A stretch of DNA of 64,000 nt. Origin: Acidobacteriota bacterium. Lineage in GTDB: Bacteria > Acidobacteriota > Thermoanaerobaculia > UBA5066. The number at the start of each line of letters is the position of its first letter. The first letter of the stretch is position 1. The position numbers were made by a program, and so were the translations under genes. The notes beneath the pieces were generated by a model. The model was not told where the DNA came from and ran no database searches. It saw only the letters and a list, made by a program, of their open reading frames with translations. This document shows, in pieces, positions 6,514 through 14,705 of this stretch. The DNA lies in assembly GCA_008363385.1 (NCBI GenBank), contig RHKY01000009.1, forward strand, positions 62,001-126,000, read 5' to 3'.

Positions 6514-7229
6514 TCCGGGCCGTCTTCCTCGACGTGGGGAACACGCTCCTGTCGTGCGACCCCCCGGTGGCGCGGGTCTACGCCCGCTCGTTCGCCCGGC
6601 ACGGCCTGGCGGCGCCCGACGACGAGGTCCGCCGGGCGCTCGGGGCCACCTGGTCCGAGGTGGCCCGGGCGTTCCTCTCGGGCGAGGAGCGCTGGGGCGG
6701 GCCGGGGGGGGAGGAGGGCTTCTGGCGCCGGTTCGTCTCGGCGGTCTTCCGCCGCTCCGGCGGCGGCGAGCTGCCGGACGGGCTCCTCGAGGAGCTCGTG
6801 GCGCACTTCGCCGACGAGCGGAACTGGGCCGTCTTCCCCGAGGTGGAGGAGTCGCTCCGGGCCCTGAAGGCTCGCGGCCTGCGCCTTTCGGTCGTCAGCA
6901 ACTGGGACTCGACGCTCCCGTCCCTCCTTTCGCGGCTCGGCCTCGACCGGCACTTCGACGAGGTGGTCGTCTCGGCCCTCGTCGGGGCCTCGAAGCCGGG
7001 GCCGGCCATCTTCGAGGAGGCGCTCCGGAGGGCGGGCGTGGCGCCTGGCGAGGCGCTCCACGTCGGCGACAGCCTCCTCGAGGACTACCACGGGGCCCGC
7101 GCGGCCGGGCTCCTCTCCCTCCTCCTCGACCGCGACGGGACGGCGCCCGAGGGAGTGGAGTCGATCCCCTCCCTCGCCTCGCTCGCCGGGCGGCTCGACG
7201 GCGCGGCGCGTCCGGGGCTTTGTCCTTGA
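6510..7229 (+). CDS. HAD-superfamily hydrolase (subfamily IA)
   Basis: About 239 residues. Motif I reads FLDVGNTLL, motif II SVVSNWD, motif III includes GASKPGP, and motif IV HVGDSLLEDYHGA. In motif I the usual second Asp (DxD) is Gly, a variant known in some HAD-IA proteins that may alter or abolish phosphatase activity. No in-frame ATG, GTG or TTG lies between the end of the SDR and motif I. The most economical start is CTG at 6510, overlapping the SDR stop as CTGA, with initiation by translational coupling. Confidence 0.75.
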   Translation: MIRAVFLDVGNTLLSCDPPVARVYARSFARHGLAAPDDEVRRALGATWSEVARAFLSGEERWGGPGGEEGFWRRFVSAVFRRSGGGELPDGLLEELVAHFADERNWAVFPEVEESLRALKARGLRLSVVSNWDSTLPSLLSRLGLDRHFDEVVVSALVGASKPGPAIFEEALRRAGVAPGEALHVGDSLLEDYHGARAAGLLSLLLDRDGTAPEGVESIPSLASLAGRLDGAARPGLCP

Positions 7230-7262
7230 CCGTCCGGGCGGGGCGCCCGGATCATCCGGGCG
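7226..7262 (+). promoter_or_regulatory. Promoter and overlapping inverted repeat before the permease
   Basis: TTGACC (7226-7231) and GATCAT (7250-7255) stand 18 bases apart. A hairpin/palindrome CGCCCGGA-TCA-TCCGGGCG (7244-7262) covers the -10. It may be an operator, or the terminator of the SDR-HAD unit. Confidence 0.4.
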
Positions 7263-7296
7263 TCCCGGCCGAAACTGCCCCGGCGAGGAGGAACGG

Positions 7297-8826
7297 ATGT
7301 CCCTGCTCCGGACCAAGCCGCTCGACGACCTGATCGCCGAGAGGGGGGACGAGGCCCACGGGCTGAAGAAGACGCTGACCGTCGGCGACCTGGTCGCCCT
7401 CGGCATCGGGGCCATCATCGGCGCCGGCATCTTCGCCACGCTCGGGACCGCCACCTCCGGGAGCGGCAGCGGGTACCCCGCCGGTCCGGGGGTGACCGTC
7501 TCGATCCTCCTGACGGCCGTGGCGTGCGGCTTCTGCGCCCTCTGCTACGCGGAGTTCGCCAGCCTCGTCCCGGTGGCCGGCTCGGCGTACACCTACAGCT
7601 ACGCCACGCTCGGCGAGCTGGTGGCCTGGATCATCGGGTGGGACCTGATCCTGGAGTACGCCGTCGGGAACATCGCGGTGGCCATCTCGTGGGCGGCCTA
7701 CTTCCGGCAGCTCCTCCTCGGGCTCGGCGTCCACGTGCCGGCCTGGATGGCCTCCGACTGGCGCTCGGCGGTCCTGGCGTCGCGGGCCGCGGCCGAGTCG
7801 GGGCCCTCGGCCCTGTCGGCCGAGGCGTCCGTCGCCTACCAGGCGTACCTGGACCACCCGACGATCCTCGGCGTCCCGGTCGTCCTGAACCTCCTGGCGG
7901 TCGGCATCACGGCCCTCCTGACGTGGCTCCTCGTCCTCGGCGTGAAGGAGTCGGCGCGGTTCAACAACCTCGTCGTCGTCCTGAAGGTCGTGACGCTCCT
8001 CTTCTTCATCGGCGTCGGCGCCTTCTTCGTCAAGCCCGAGAACTGGACCCCCTTCTTCCCGGGCGGGGTCCGGGGCGTCTGGACGGGCGCCTCGCTGATC
8101 TTCTTCGCCTACATCGGCTTCGACGCGGTCTCCACCGCGGCGGAGGAGTGCAAGGACCCGGCGCGGGACATGCCGCGCGGCATCCTCGGGTCGCTCCTGA
8201 TCTGCACGGTCCTCTACGTCGTGGCCGCCCTGGTCCTGACGGGGATGATCCCCTTCGGCCACCTGGCCGGCGTGGCGGACCCGCTGGCGCTGGCCCTCTC
8301 CTCCGTGGGCCAGGACTGGGCGGCGGGCCTCCTGGCCTTCGGCGCGGTCGTGGCGATGACCTCGGTCCTCCTCGTCTTCCAGCTCGGGCAGCCGCGCATC
8401 CTGATGGCGATGTCGCGGGACGGGCTCCTCGGCCCCTGGTTCTCGCGGATCCACCCGCGCTACCGCACCCCGCACCTGACCACGATCGCCACGGGCGTCT
8501 TCGTGGCGTTCTTCTCGGCGGTGGCCAACATCGACGTCATCATCGAGCTGACGAACATCGGGACCCTCTTCGCGTTCGTCCTCGTCTGCGCCGGGATCCT
8601 GGTGCTCCGCGTCCGCGAGCCCCACCGCCCGCGCGGGTTCCGGGTCCCCTTCGCCCCCGTCACGCCCCTCCTGGGGATCGCGATGTGCGTCTTCCTGATG
8701 GCGGGCCTGCCTCTGGCCACCTGGATCCGCTTCGTGGCCTGGCTCGCCGCCGGCCTCGTCGTCTACGCGCTCTACGGGGTCCGGCACAGCCGGCTGGCGC
8801 GCTCGGGCGCGGCCCGGTCTTCCTGA
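7297..8826 (+). CDS. APC-superfamily amino-acid permease (CAT-like)
   Basis: A 509-residue inner-membrane transporter with about 12-13 hydrophobic segments. The N-terminal cytoplasmic stretch leads into VALGIGAIIGAGIFATLGT, the substrate/Na+-site motif of APC carriers, followed by GSAYTYSYATLGE and FFAYIGFDAVSTAAEE, as in bacterial and eukaryotic cationic amino-acid transporter homologues. The substrate cannot be read from sequence. GAGGAG lies upstream of the ATG. It is a monocistronic unit ending in a hairpin-rich spacer. Confidence 0.85.
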   Translation: MSLLRTKPLDDLIAERGDEAHGLKKTLTVGDLVALGIGAIIGAGIFATLGTATSGSGSGYPAGPGVTVSILLTAVACGFCALCYAEFASLVPVAGSAYTYSYATLGELVAWIIGWDLILEYAVGNIAVAISWAAYFRQLLLGLGVHVPAWMASDWRSAVLASRAAAESGPSALSAEASVAYQAYLDHPTILGVPVVLNLLAVGITALLTWLLVLGVKESARFNNLVVVLKVVTLLFFIGVGAFFVKPENWTPFFPGGVRGVWTGASLIFFAYIGFDAVSTAAEECKDPARDMPRGILGSLLICTVLYVVAALVLTGMIPFGHLAGVADPLALALSSVGQDWAAGLLAFGAVVAMTSVLLVFQLGQPRILMAMSRDGLLGPWFSRIHPRYRTPHLTTIATGVFVAFFSAVANIDVIIELTNIGTLFAFVLVCAGILVLRVREPHRPRGFRVPFAPVTPLLGIAMCVFLMAGLPLATWIRFVAWLAAGLVVYALYGVRHSRLARSGAARSS

Positions 8827-8908
8827 ACGGCGCGGGCGCAGGCCGCGGAGCGGCCGAGCGGGAACGAACGCGTCCACGAAGAGAGCCCGGCGCGGGCGCG
8901 CCGGGGGT

Positions 8909-8938
8909 CCGGGGGGCGCGCGAAGCCCAGCCCCCCGG
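8909..8938. terminator. 9-bp GC hairpin between convergent genes
   Basis: CCGGGGGGC pairs with its complement across a 12-base loop, between the permease and TPR-gene stops. No T-run. Its loop contains GCGCGAAGCCCA, related to sequence at two other gene ends. Confidence 0.5.
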
Positions 8939-8965
8939 GCGGCGAGGCGCTCAGCGCCGTGGGAA

Positions 8966-8980
8966 ACCCGCAAGACGGGT
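8966..8980 (-). terminator. Small hairpin after the TPR gene
   Basis: On the minus strand ACCCG-TCTTG-CGGGT is followed by TTTCCC, about 16 bases past the TPR stop. The short stem and weak T-run make it a modest terminator candidate. Confidence 0.4.
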
Positions 8981-8995
8981 CTCCGTGCGCGTCAG

Positions 8996-9478
8996 CTAGT
9001 TGACGCAGTAGCGGAGGCGCGAGAGGAAGCTCTTGGCCACCGGGTCGCCGGGGTGGAGGCGCAGCGCCTCCTCGAACTCGGCCAGCGACTCGCCGACCAT
9101 CCCGCGCGCGAAGAGGAGGCGGCCGAGGTTCAGGTAGGGGAAGTGCCGCGACTCGTACCGCTCGGCGCGCTTGGCCTTCTCGAACCAGCCGACCGCCTCG
9201 TCCGCCTTCCCCTGCTGGAGCAGGTAGCAGCCGATGTCGTTGTACGGGTTGCCGAACGTCGGGTCGGTGGCGATCGCCAGGCGGCACTCGGCGATCGCCT
9301 CGGCGAGCCGGCCCTGCTGCGCGTAGGCCCAGCCGCGGAACGTGTAGCCCTCGGCGGTCTCCTCGACGTCGAGCGAGCGCGTGAAGAGGTCGATCGCCCC
9401 CTCGACGTCCCCGGAGAGGAGGATCTCCGTCCCCTCCTCCCACAGCGCCAGCGCGCGCTCACGGCTCTCGCGACCCAC
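8996..9478 (-). CDS. TPR-repeat protein
   Basis: A 160-residue soluble protein made of about four tetratricopeptide repeats. Examples are AEGYTFRGWAYAQQGRLAEA, NPYNDIGCYLLQQGKADEAV and FPYLNLGRLLFARGMVGESL. TPR arrays bind partner proteins; no partner is indicated. The GTG start follows TAGACT by six bases without a Shine-Dalgarno sequence. That box lies over the stop region of the upstream symporter gene, so the TPR gene can be transcribed independently. Confidence 0.75.
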   Translation of the reverse strand: MGRESRERALALWEEGTEILLSGDVEGAIDLFTRSLDVEETAEGYTFRGWAYAQQGRLAEAIAECRLAIATDPTFGNPYNDIGCYLLQQGKADEAVGWFEKAKRAERYESRHFPYLNLGRLLFARGMVGESLAEFEEALRLHPGDPVAKSFLSRLRYCVN

Positions 9479-9484
9479 GGCCGG

Positions 9485-9490
9485 AGTCTA
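9485..9490 (-). promoter_or_regulatory. Leaderless -10 box for the TPR gene (TAGACT)
   Basis: TAGACT ends six bases before the GTG at 9478 and overlaps the 3' end of the symporter gene. Confidence 0.45.
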
Positions 9491-11359
9491 TGGGCGACGG
9501 TCCGGGAGCGGAAGGCCTCCCCGGGACGAGCGAGTCCTGCCCGCCGGGGGCCTCTCCGGGACGGGTCCGTCAGCGGCTCGCGGCGCCTGGCCGTCGCGAT
9601 CGAGCGTCCGCATCACGAGGGCGAAGCAGCAGGCGGCGAGCGCGAGGAGGAGGAGCCCGGTCCTCAGGTGCCCGAAGACGAGCTGCCCGATCCCGAAGAG
9701 GGCCGCGTAGACCAGGACGATCCCGAGGCCCCAGTTCACGAGGGAGAGGGCGCCGCCCGGGATCGGCTCGCGGCCGAGCCCCAGGCGCGAGGAGACGCGG
9801 GCCCAGCCGGGGCCGCCCGGCCGGACGCGGCGGTAGAAGGCCTCGAGGACCGCGTCGGGCTCGGGCCGCGTCAGGAACGTCGTCAGGAGCCAGACGGCCG
9901 TGGAGACCGCCACGGTCACGAGCATCACCTTCGCCTGGACCGCCAGCGCGTTCGGCGGAGCGCCCGTGGCGGAGGGGAGGGAGAACCAGGCCATCGCGGC
10001 GAGCGAGACGACCACCGAGGCGACCATCGCCGAGATCTCGCTCCAGGCGTTCACCCGCCACCAGTACCAGCGCAGGATCAGGACGAGCCCGGTGCCGCTC
10101 CCGAGCGCCAGGAGGAAGCGCCAGGCCCCCTCGATCGTCCCGAGGTTCAGCGTGACGGCGATCGACGCCAGGAACAGGCCGACGGTCACCCTGCGGGAGA
10201 CGGCGACGTAGTGCCTCTCGTCGGCGCCCGGCCGGAGGAACCTCTTGTAGACGTCCCCGACGAGGTAGCTCGCCCCCCAGTTCAGGTGCGTGGCCATCGT
10301 GGACATGTAGGCCGCCGCGAAGCCGGCCAGGAGGAACCCCTTCCAGCCCGGAGGGAGGACGTCGACCATCGCCTGCACGTAGGCCGCCTCCAGGTCCCTC
10401 TGCCCGTTCACGAGGACGCCCCCGGGGTAGAGGATCACCGTGCAGAGCCCCGTCACGATCCAGGGCCAGGGCCGGAGGGCGTAGTGGGCGACGTTGAAGA
10501 AGAGCGTCGCCAGCACCCCGTCGCGCTCGCTCCTGGCCGAGAAGATCCGCTGCGCGACGTAGCCGCCGCCGCCCGGCTCGGCCCCCGGGTACCAGGCGGC
10601 CCACCACTGGACGGCGAGGAAGGTCAGCATCGCGATCGCGGGCATCCAGGCGGACCCCAGCGGCGGCAGGACCGAGACGGCGCGGTCGAGCGTGCCGTAC
10701 CGCGCGCGGAGCCCCATCTCGAGGACCTTCATCCCCCCGAGCGCCTTCACCGCGTAGACGGCCAGGACGACGACGGCCGCCGTCTTGACGACGAGCTGGA
10801 GGAGGTCCGTCCAGAGGACGGCCCACATCCCCGCCGCCGCCGAGTAAGCGACGGTGACGGCGAAGCAGATGCCGACCGCCACGACCGGCGAGACGTGGAG
10901 CGCGATCCCGAGGATCTTCACCATCGCCAGCGTCACCCAGCCCATGACGATCAGGTTGACCGGGAGCGCGAGGTAGAGGGCGCGGAAGGCGCGCAGGAAC
11001 GTGGCGGGGCGGCCGCCGTACCTCACCTCGGCGAACTCGACGTCCGTCATCACCCCCGCCCGGCGCCAGAGGCGGGCGTAGAGGAAGACGGTCAGCGTGC
11101 CGCTCATCACCATGTTCCACCAGAGCCAGTTGCCGGCCACCCCGTGCTTGGCGACGAGCCCGGTGACGACGAGGGGCGTGTCGGCGGCGAACGTCGTGGC
11201 GACCATCGCCGCCCCGGCCAGCCACCAGGGGGCCTTCCGCCCCGCGACGAAGTACTCCGAGAGCGACTCGCCGCCGCGCCGCGTGTAGGCCAGGCCGATG
11301 CCGATCGAGAGGGCGAAGTACGCGGCGACGATGGCCCAGTCGAGCAGGGTGAGAGTCAT
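9488..11359 (-). CDS. Sodium:solute symporter family protein
   Basis: A 623-residue multi-spanning transporter of the SSS (SLC5-like) family. The N-terminus DWAIVAAYFALSIGIGLAYTRR and the following SLSEYFVAGRKAPWWLAGAA are diagnostic, with about 13-14 hydrophobic segments after them. The polar tail after about residue 585 is Arg/Pro-rich and probably cytoplasmic. The solute is not determinable. GGAGGGG lies about ten bases before the ATG, and a TAAACT box at 11392-11387 could be its -10. Confidence 0.82.
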   Translation of the reverse strand: MTLTLLDWAIVAAYFALSIGIGLAYTRRGGESLSEYFVAGRKAPWWLAGAAMVATTFAADTPLVVTGLVAKHGVAGNWLWWNMVMSGTLTVFLYARLWRRAGVMTDVEFAEVRYGGRPATFLRAFRALYLALPVNLIVMGWVTLAMVKILGIALHVSPVVAVGICFAVTVAYSAAAGMWAVLWTDLLQLVVKTAAVVVLAVYAVKALGGMKVLEMGLRARYGTLDRAVSVLPPLGSAWMPAIAMLTFLAVQWWAAWYPGAEPGGGGYVAQRIFSARSERDGVLATLFFNVAHYALRPWPWIVTGLCTVILYPGGVLVNGQRDLEAAYVQAMVDVLPPGWKGFLLAGFAAAYMSTMATHLNWGASYLVGDVYKRFLRPGADERHYVAVSRRVTVGLFLASIAVTLNLGTIEGAWRFLLALGSGTGLVLILRWYWWRVNAWSEISAMVASVVVSLAAMAWFSLPSATGAPPNALAVQAKVMLVTVAVSTAVWLLTTFLTRPEPDAVLEAFYRRVRPGGPGWARVSSRLGLGREPIPGGALSLVNWGLGIVLVYAALFGIGQLVFGHLRTGLLLLALAACCFALVMRTLDRDGQAPRAADGPVPERPPAGRTRSSRGGLPLPDRRP

Positions 11360-11400
11360 GCGGCGCCCCTCCGCGGGCGGGAGGGGAGTTTAGGGGGAGT

Positions 11401-11430
11401 CCCCCCCGCCGGGGTCGGCCGGCGGGAGGG
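11401..11430. terminator. Hairpin between RIC gene and symporter
   Basis: An imperfect stem (8 bp core plus 3 outer pairs, one mismatch) around a 6-base loop, located after the RIC stop and before the symporter start on the minus strand. It probably separates the two units. Confidence 0.45.
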
Positions 11431-11447
11431 GAGGGCGCGGCGCCCCC

Positions 11448-12170
11448 TCAGGCCTGGGCGAGCCGCGCCACGGCCGGGAAGAGGACGTTGTTCTCGAGGT
11501 GGACGTGCTCGTGCACCTCGCGCTCCAGCTCCGACAGGCCGTGGAGGAGGCCCCGGTACGTGTTGCAGGCCACCTCGGGAGGGACGAAGTCGCGGCAGGC
11601 GGCCCGGAGCTCGCGCAGGAGGGCCCCGACCGCCTCGTGCTGCCGCTCGAGGGCGGCGACGCCCGTCCCGACGCGCTGGAGCGGGGTCGCCAGCCCGGCG
11701 GGCCGGCCCGAGAGGGCGCGGGCCTCCAGCGCGAGGAGGGCCGGGAAGACGACGTCCTCCTCCTCGACGAGGTGCGGCTCCAGCTCGGCGCTCAGGGCGG
11801 TGAAGAGCCGGTGCATCGCGGGGACCGCCTCCGCGTCCCGCTCCCCGTGGACGCGGAGGACCTTGTCGGCCATCCCGCCGAGGCGGGGGAGCTCGCGCCA
11901 GAGCCAGGCGTGGTACCGGGAGAGGACGTGCCGGACGACCTCGCCGACGGGGGCGTCGGCGAGGGCCGGGACGGTCCCGGCGCCGGCCGAGGCGGCGGCG
12001 GAGAGCTCCTCGATCAGCGCGGCGGCGGGGACGCCGTACGCGGCGCAGACGTCGGACAGGCTCCGGCCGCCCCCGCAGCAGAAGTCGATGCCGTGGGCCT
12101 GGAAGACCCGGATCGTCGAAGGGTGGGTCGCGGCGACCTCGCCGACGGTGGAGGCGGGCGTCAGCTGCAT
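11448..12170 (-). CDS. ric: Iron-sulfur cluster repair di-iron protein (RIC/ScdA/YtfE)
   Basis: A 240-residue protein. The N-terminal ScdA domain carries the diagnostic HGIDFCCGGGRSL (26-38, with Cys31-Cys32). The hemerythrin-like domain has metal-ligand His and Glu residues in RYHAWLWRELPRL, LEPHLVEEEDVVFP, ALERQHEAVGALL and HEHVHLENNVLFP. RIC proteins form an oxo-bridged di-iron site and restore Fe-S clusters damaged by nitric oxide or oxidants. It is the third gene of a unit with TetR and a DUF6448-like protein, nine bases apart. GAGGAAGCGG precedes the ATG. Confidence 0.88.
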   Translation of the reverse strand: MQLTPASTVGEVAATHPSTIRVFQAHGIDFCCGGGRSLSDVCAAYGVPAAALIEELSAAASAGAGTVPALADAPVGEVVRHVLSRYHAWLWRELPRLGGMADKVLRVHGERDAEAVPAMHRLFTALSAELEPHLVEEEDVVFPALLALEARALSGRPAGLATPLQRVGTGVAALERQHEAVGALLRELRAACRDFVPPEVACNTYRGLLHGLSELEREVHEHVHLENNVLFPAVARLAQA

Positions 12171-12179
12171 TCCGCTTCC

Positions 12180-12785
12180 TCAGTCGGCGTGCCCGGCGGC
12201 TGCGTGCGAGTGGCCCTGGGCGTGGACCGCCCCCACGACCCCCTCGACGTAGTGCATCAGGTCGACGTAGGCGGCCACGTACGCGCGCCCGTCGGCCACG
12301 CTCTTGCCGGCGGCCTTCTTGGCCTCCGCGGCCTTGTGGAACCGCTCCTTCATGCCGGAGGCGGCGTGCTCGGAGACGAGCCGGGCGAAGTCGTCGATCG
12401 AGCCGGCGGCGAGGGCGGCCTCGGTCCTCGTGATGAAGACCGGGAGGTTGCCGCCCGGCTTCAGGCCGGTGTACGGAGCCCCCTCCGTCTCGCGGTGGAG
12501 GCGGACGAGCGCGTCGAAGAAGTACGTGTCGGCCAGGTCCCGGGCCTCGCCGCCGAGCTTGCGGACGCCGAGGGCCTTCTGGAAGGCCCGCTTCACCTCG
12601 GCCTCCTGCTCGGGCCCGACCCACTTCAGGACGGGGGTCGGGTCGCCCGAGGCGAGCGCGGCCTTGGCGTCGAGGACGACCGGGCCGTCGAGGGAGTCGC
12701 AGTGCGCCGCCGCCGGGCGCGGGGCGAGGAGGAGGGCCGAGGCGGCGAGCGCCAGGGCGGCCAGGGGCGAGCGGGTCGAGGTCAT
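12180..12785 (-). CDS. Exported His-rich-ended protein, DUF6448-like
   Basis: A 201-residue protein with a signal peptide (1-27, ending PAAA). The mature N-terminus begins HCDSLDGPVVLDAKAAL, the wording I associate with DUF6448. The C-terminus is His-rich (HAQGHSHAAAGHAD), as in periplasmic metal-handling proteins. Function is unknown; metal binding is inferred from the His-rich end only. Its ATG overlaps the TetR stop by four bases (ATGA), so the two are translationally coupled, and RIC follows immediately. Confidence 0.7.
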   Translation of the reverse strand: MTSTRSPLAALALAASALLLAPRPAAAHCDSLDGPVVLDAKAALASGDPTPVLKWVGPEQEAEVKRAFQKALGVRKLGGEARDLADTYFFDALVRLHRETEGAPYTGLKPGGNLPVFITRTEAALAAGSIDDFARLVSEHAASGMKERFHKAAEAKKAAGKSVADGRAYVAAYVDLMHYVEGVVGAVHAQGHSHAAAGHAD

Positions 12786-13480
12786 CGGGGGGCTCCTTTC
12801 GGCCGCGCGGTGCGGCCCGTCTGGGGGGTCCTGGCGCGGCGCGGGGGGCGAGCCAGTCCGTCGAGGAAGAGGTCCGCGACGGCCTCGGGGCCGGCGGAGG
12901 AAGGGTCGGATCCGGCGCGGGGCTCGAGCGCGGCGAGCCGGTCGCGGAGGGGGCCGGAGGCGGCGAGGAAGAGGAGGCTCCCGCCCACGAGGAAGTGCGT
13001 CAGGAGCGGGTCGGCCGGCCGGAAGGCCCCGGCGGCCCGGCCGTCGTCGAGGACGCGCCGGAAGGCGCCGAAGACCCCGGCGATCTTCCGGAGGACCTCG
13101 GGCGGCAGGTGCTCCCCGCCCGAGGCCACCTCGCGGAGGATCAGGCGCGGGAAGTGCGGCGTCCCCCTCGCGGCGCGCCCGACGGTCGCCACGAGCGTCC
13201 GGAAGCGCTCCTCGGGCGAGGCGGCCTGCGGCAGCCGCTCGGCCAGGCGCGAGAGGACGCCGTCGAGGACCCGCGAGACGACGGCGGCGTAGAGCTCCTC
13301 CTTGCCGCCGACGTGGTAGTAGAGCATCGCCTTGTTGACGCCGGCGCGCGCGGCGACCTCGTCCACGCGGGTCTCGCCGAAGCCCTTCTCCGCGAAGACC
13401 TCCGTCGCCGCGGAGAGGATCCGCTCGCGGCCGCCCGCCTCGCCCTCCCGCCCGGGCCTCCCCCGCCGCGCCGCCGTCAT
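12782..13480 (-). CDS. TetR-family transcriptional regulator
   Basis: About 232 residues. The N-terminal HTH is canonical: ERILSAATEVFAEKGFGETR, then VDEVAARAGVNKAMLYYHVG and KEELYAAV. The C-terminal ligand domain is divergent. It heads a three-gene unit with the DUF6448-like protein and RIC and probably autoregulates it. The ATG at 13480 has no Shine-Dalgarno sequence; instead its ATGA overlaps the stop of a nine-codon leader ORF. A TTG three codons upstream (13489) is an alternative start but is less likely. Confidence 0.85.
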   Translation of the reverse strand: MTAARRGRPGREGEAGGRERILSAATEVFAEKGFGETRVDEVAARAGVNKAMLYYHVGGKEELYAAVVSRVLDGVLSRLAERLPQAASPEERFRTLVATVGRAARGTPHFPRLILREVASGGEHLPPEVLRKIAGVFGAFRRVLDDGRAAGAFRPADPLLTHFLVGGSLLFLAASGPLRDRLAALEPRAGSDPSSAGPEAVADLFLDGLARPPRRARTPQTGRTARPKGAPR

Positions 13481-13506
13481 GACGACCAACCAGTCAGTTC
13501 AACCAC
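13477..13506 (-). CDS. Putative nine-codon leaderless leader peptide before tetR
   Basis: Minus-strand GTG at 13506 opens a 9-codon frame, MVELTGWSS, whose TGA overlaps the tetR ATG as ATGA. The GTG lies exactly six bases after the TATCTT -10 box, the spacing seen at other leaderless starts in this window. tetR itself lacks a ribosome-binding site. Ribosomes starting here could deliver translation to tetR by coupling. Expression is inferred only from this geometry. Confidence 0.45.
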   Translation of the reverse strand: MVELTGWSS

Positions 13507-13512
13507 ACGGTA

Positions 13513-13541
13513 AAGATAGGCCCGGCCGCTCCCGATGTCAA
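13513..13541 (-). promoter_or_regulatory. Consensus promoter of the tetR operon (TTGACA-17-TATCTT)
   Basis: TTGACA (13541-13536), 17 bases, TATCTT (13518-13513) on the minus strand. Downstream, before the ATG, lies ACTGACTGGTTGGTC, a likely operator region for the regulator itself though not a perfect palindrome. Confidence 0.7.
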
Positions 13542-13568
13542 GACGTCGCGTTCAGGAATGGGCGGCCG

Positions 13569-14705
13569 TCAGGCCGAGAGGAGGGCGCGCGCGCGGCGGA
13601 CGAGGGCGACGGCCTCCTCGGGCGTCGTGCCGAGGGCCGACAGGTGCCCCATCTTCCGGCCCGGCCGGGCCGGCCCCTTCCCGTACAGGTGGAGCCTCAC
13701 CCCGGGGAGCGCCAGGGCCCGCTCGAACGCGGGGGGGCGCTCGCCGTGCCAGAGGTCGCCCAGGAGGTTGACGATGGCGGCGGGGCGGACGACCTCCACC
13801 GACCCGAGCGGCAGGCCGCAGACGGCCCGCACGAGCTGCTCGAACTGGCTGGTGGCGCAGGCCAGCTCGGTCGTGTGGAACGTGTTGTGAGGCCGCGGCG
13901 CCAGCTCGTTGACGAGGAGCCGCCCGTCGCGCGCCAGGAACAGCTCCACGGCCAGGAGCCCCTCGACCTCGAGGGCGCGGGCGATCCCGGCGCCGAGGGC
14001 CACCGCCTCCCGCGCCACCTCGGGCGCCACGGGGCCGGGCAGGACGCTCCAGTCCAGGATCCTCTGCTCGTGGTGGTTGAGCGAGGGGGGGTAGACGGCG
14101 GTCTCGCCGCCGGGCGAGCGCGCCACGAGGACCGAGACCTCCGCGACGAGGTCGAGCGCGGCCTCCACGACGCAGGGCCCCCCGCCCGCCTCGCGGAAGG
14201 CGTCGGCGGCCCCGGACGGGGAGGCCACGCGCGCCTGCCCGCGCCCGTCGTAGCCCCCGGTCGTCGACTTCACGAAGCAGCCGGGGCCGAGCGCCGCGGA
14301 GGCGGTCGCCAGCTCCCCGGCCGTGGAGACGAGACTCCAGGGGCCCACCGGGAACCCGTGGCGCGCCAGCCAGCCCTTCTGCCGCCCGCGGTCCTGGATG
14401 ACCGAGAGGACCTCCCCCGAGGGCCGGACCGGCGCGTGGCGCGCCGCCGCCGCCAGGCTCGGGAGGCCGACCTTCTCGATCTCGAGGGTGACCACGTCGC
14501 ACTCGCGGGCCAGCTCGTCGGCGGCCACGGCGTCGTCGAACGCCGCCGTGACGCAGCGCTCGACGAGGAACCGCGCCGCGCAGGCCGGGTCCGGGTCGAG
14601 CACGTGGACGCGGTAGCCGAGGGGGCGGGCCGAAAGCGCGATCATCCGCCCCAGCTGCCCCCCGCCGAGGATCCCGATGGTGGCGCCCGGGAGGATCGGC
14701 TTCAT
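13569..14705 (-). CDS. purK: 5-(carboxyamino)imidazole ribonucleotide synthase
   Basis: A 378-residue ATP-grasp enzyme that converts AIR, ATP and bicarbonate to N5-CAIR in purine synthesis. The N-terminus reads [27 protein letters not shown] is the ATP-binding loop and [12 protein letters not shown] with [15 protein letters not shown] the metal/nucleotide site. Length is normal. Its ATG overlaps the purE stop by four bases, a coupled purEK pair. Confidence 0.92.
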   Translation of the reverse strand: MKPILPGATIGILGGGQLGRMIALSARPLGYRVHVLDPDPACAARFLVERCVTAAFDDAVAADELARECDVVTLEIEKVGLPSLAAAARHAPVRPSGEVLSVIQDRGRQKGWLARHGFPVGPWSLVSTAGELATASAALGPGCFVKSTTGGYDGRGQARVASPSGAADAFREAGGGPCVVEAALDLVAEVSVLVARSPGGETAVYPPSLNHHEQRILDWSVLPGPVAPEVAREAVALGAGIARALEVEGLLAVELFLARDGRLLVNELAPRPHNTFHTTELACATSQFEQLVRAVCGLPLGSVEVVRPAAIVNLLGDLWHGERPPAFERALALPGVRLHLYGKGPARPGRKMGHLSALGTTPEEAVALVRRARALLSA

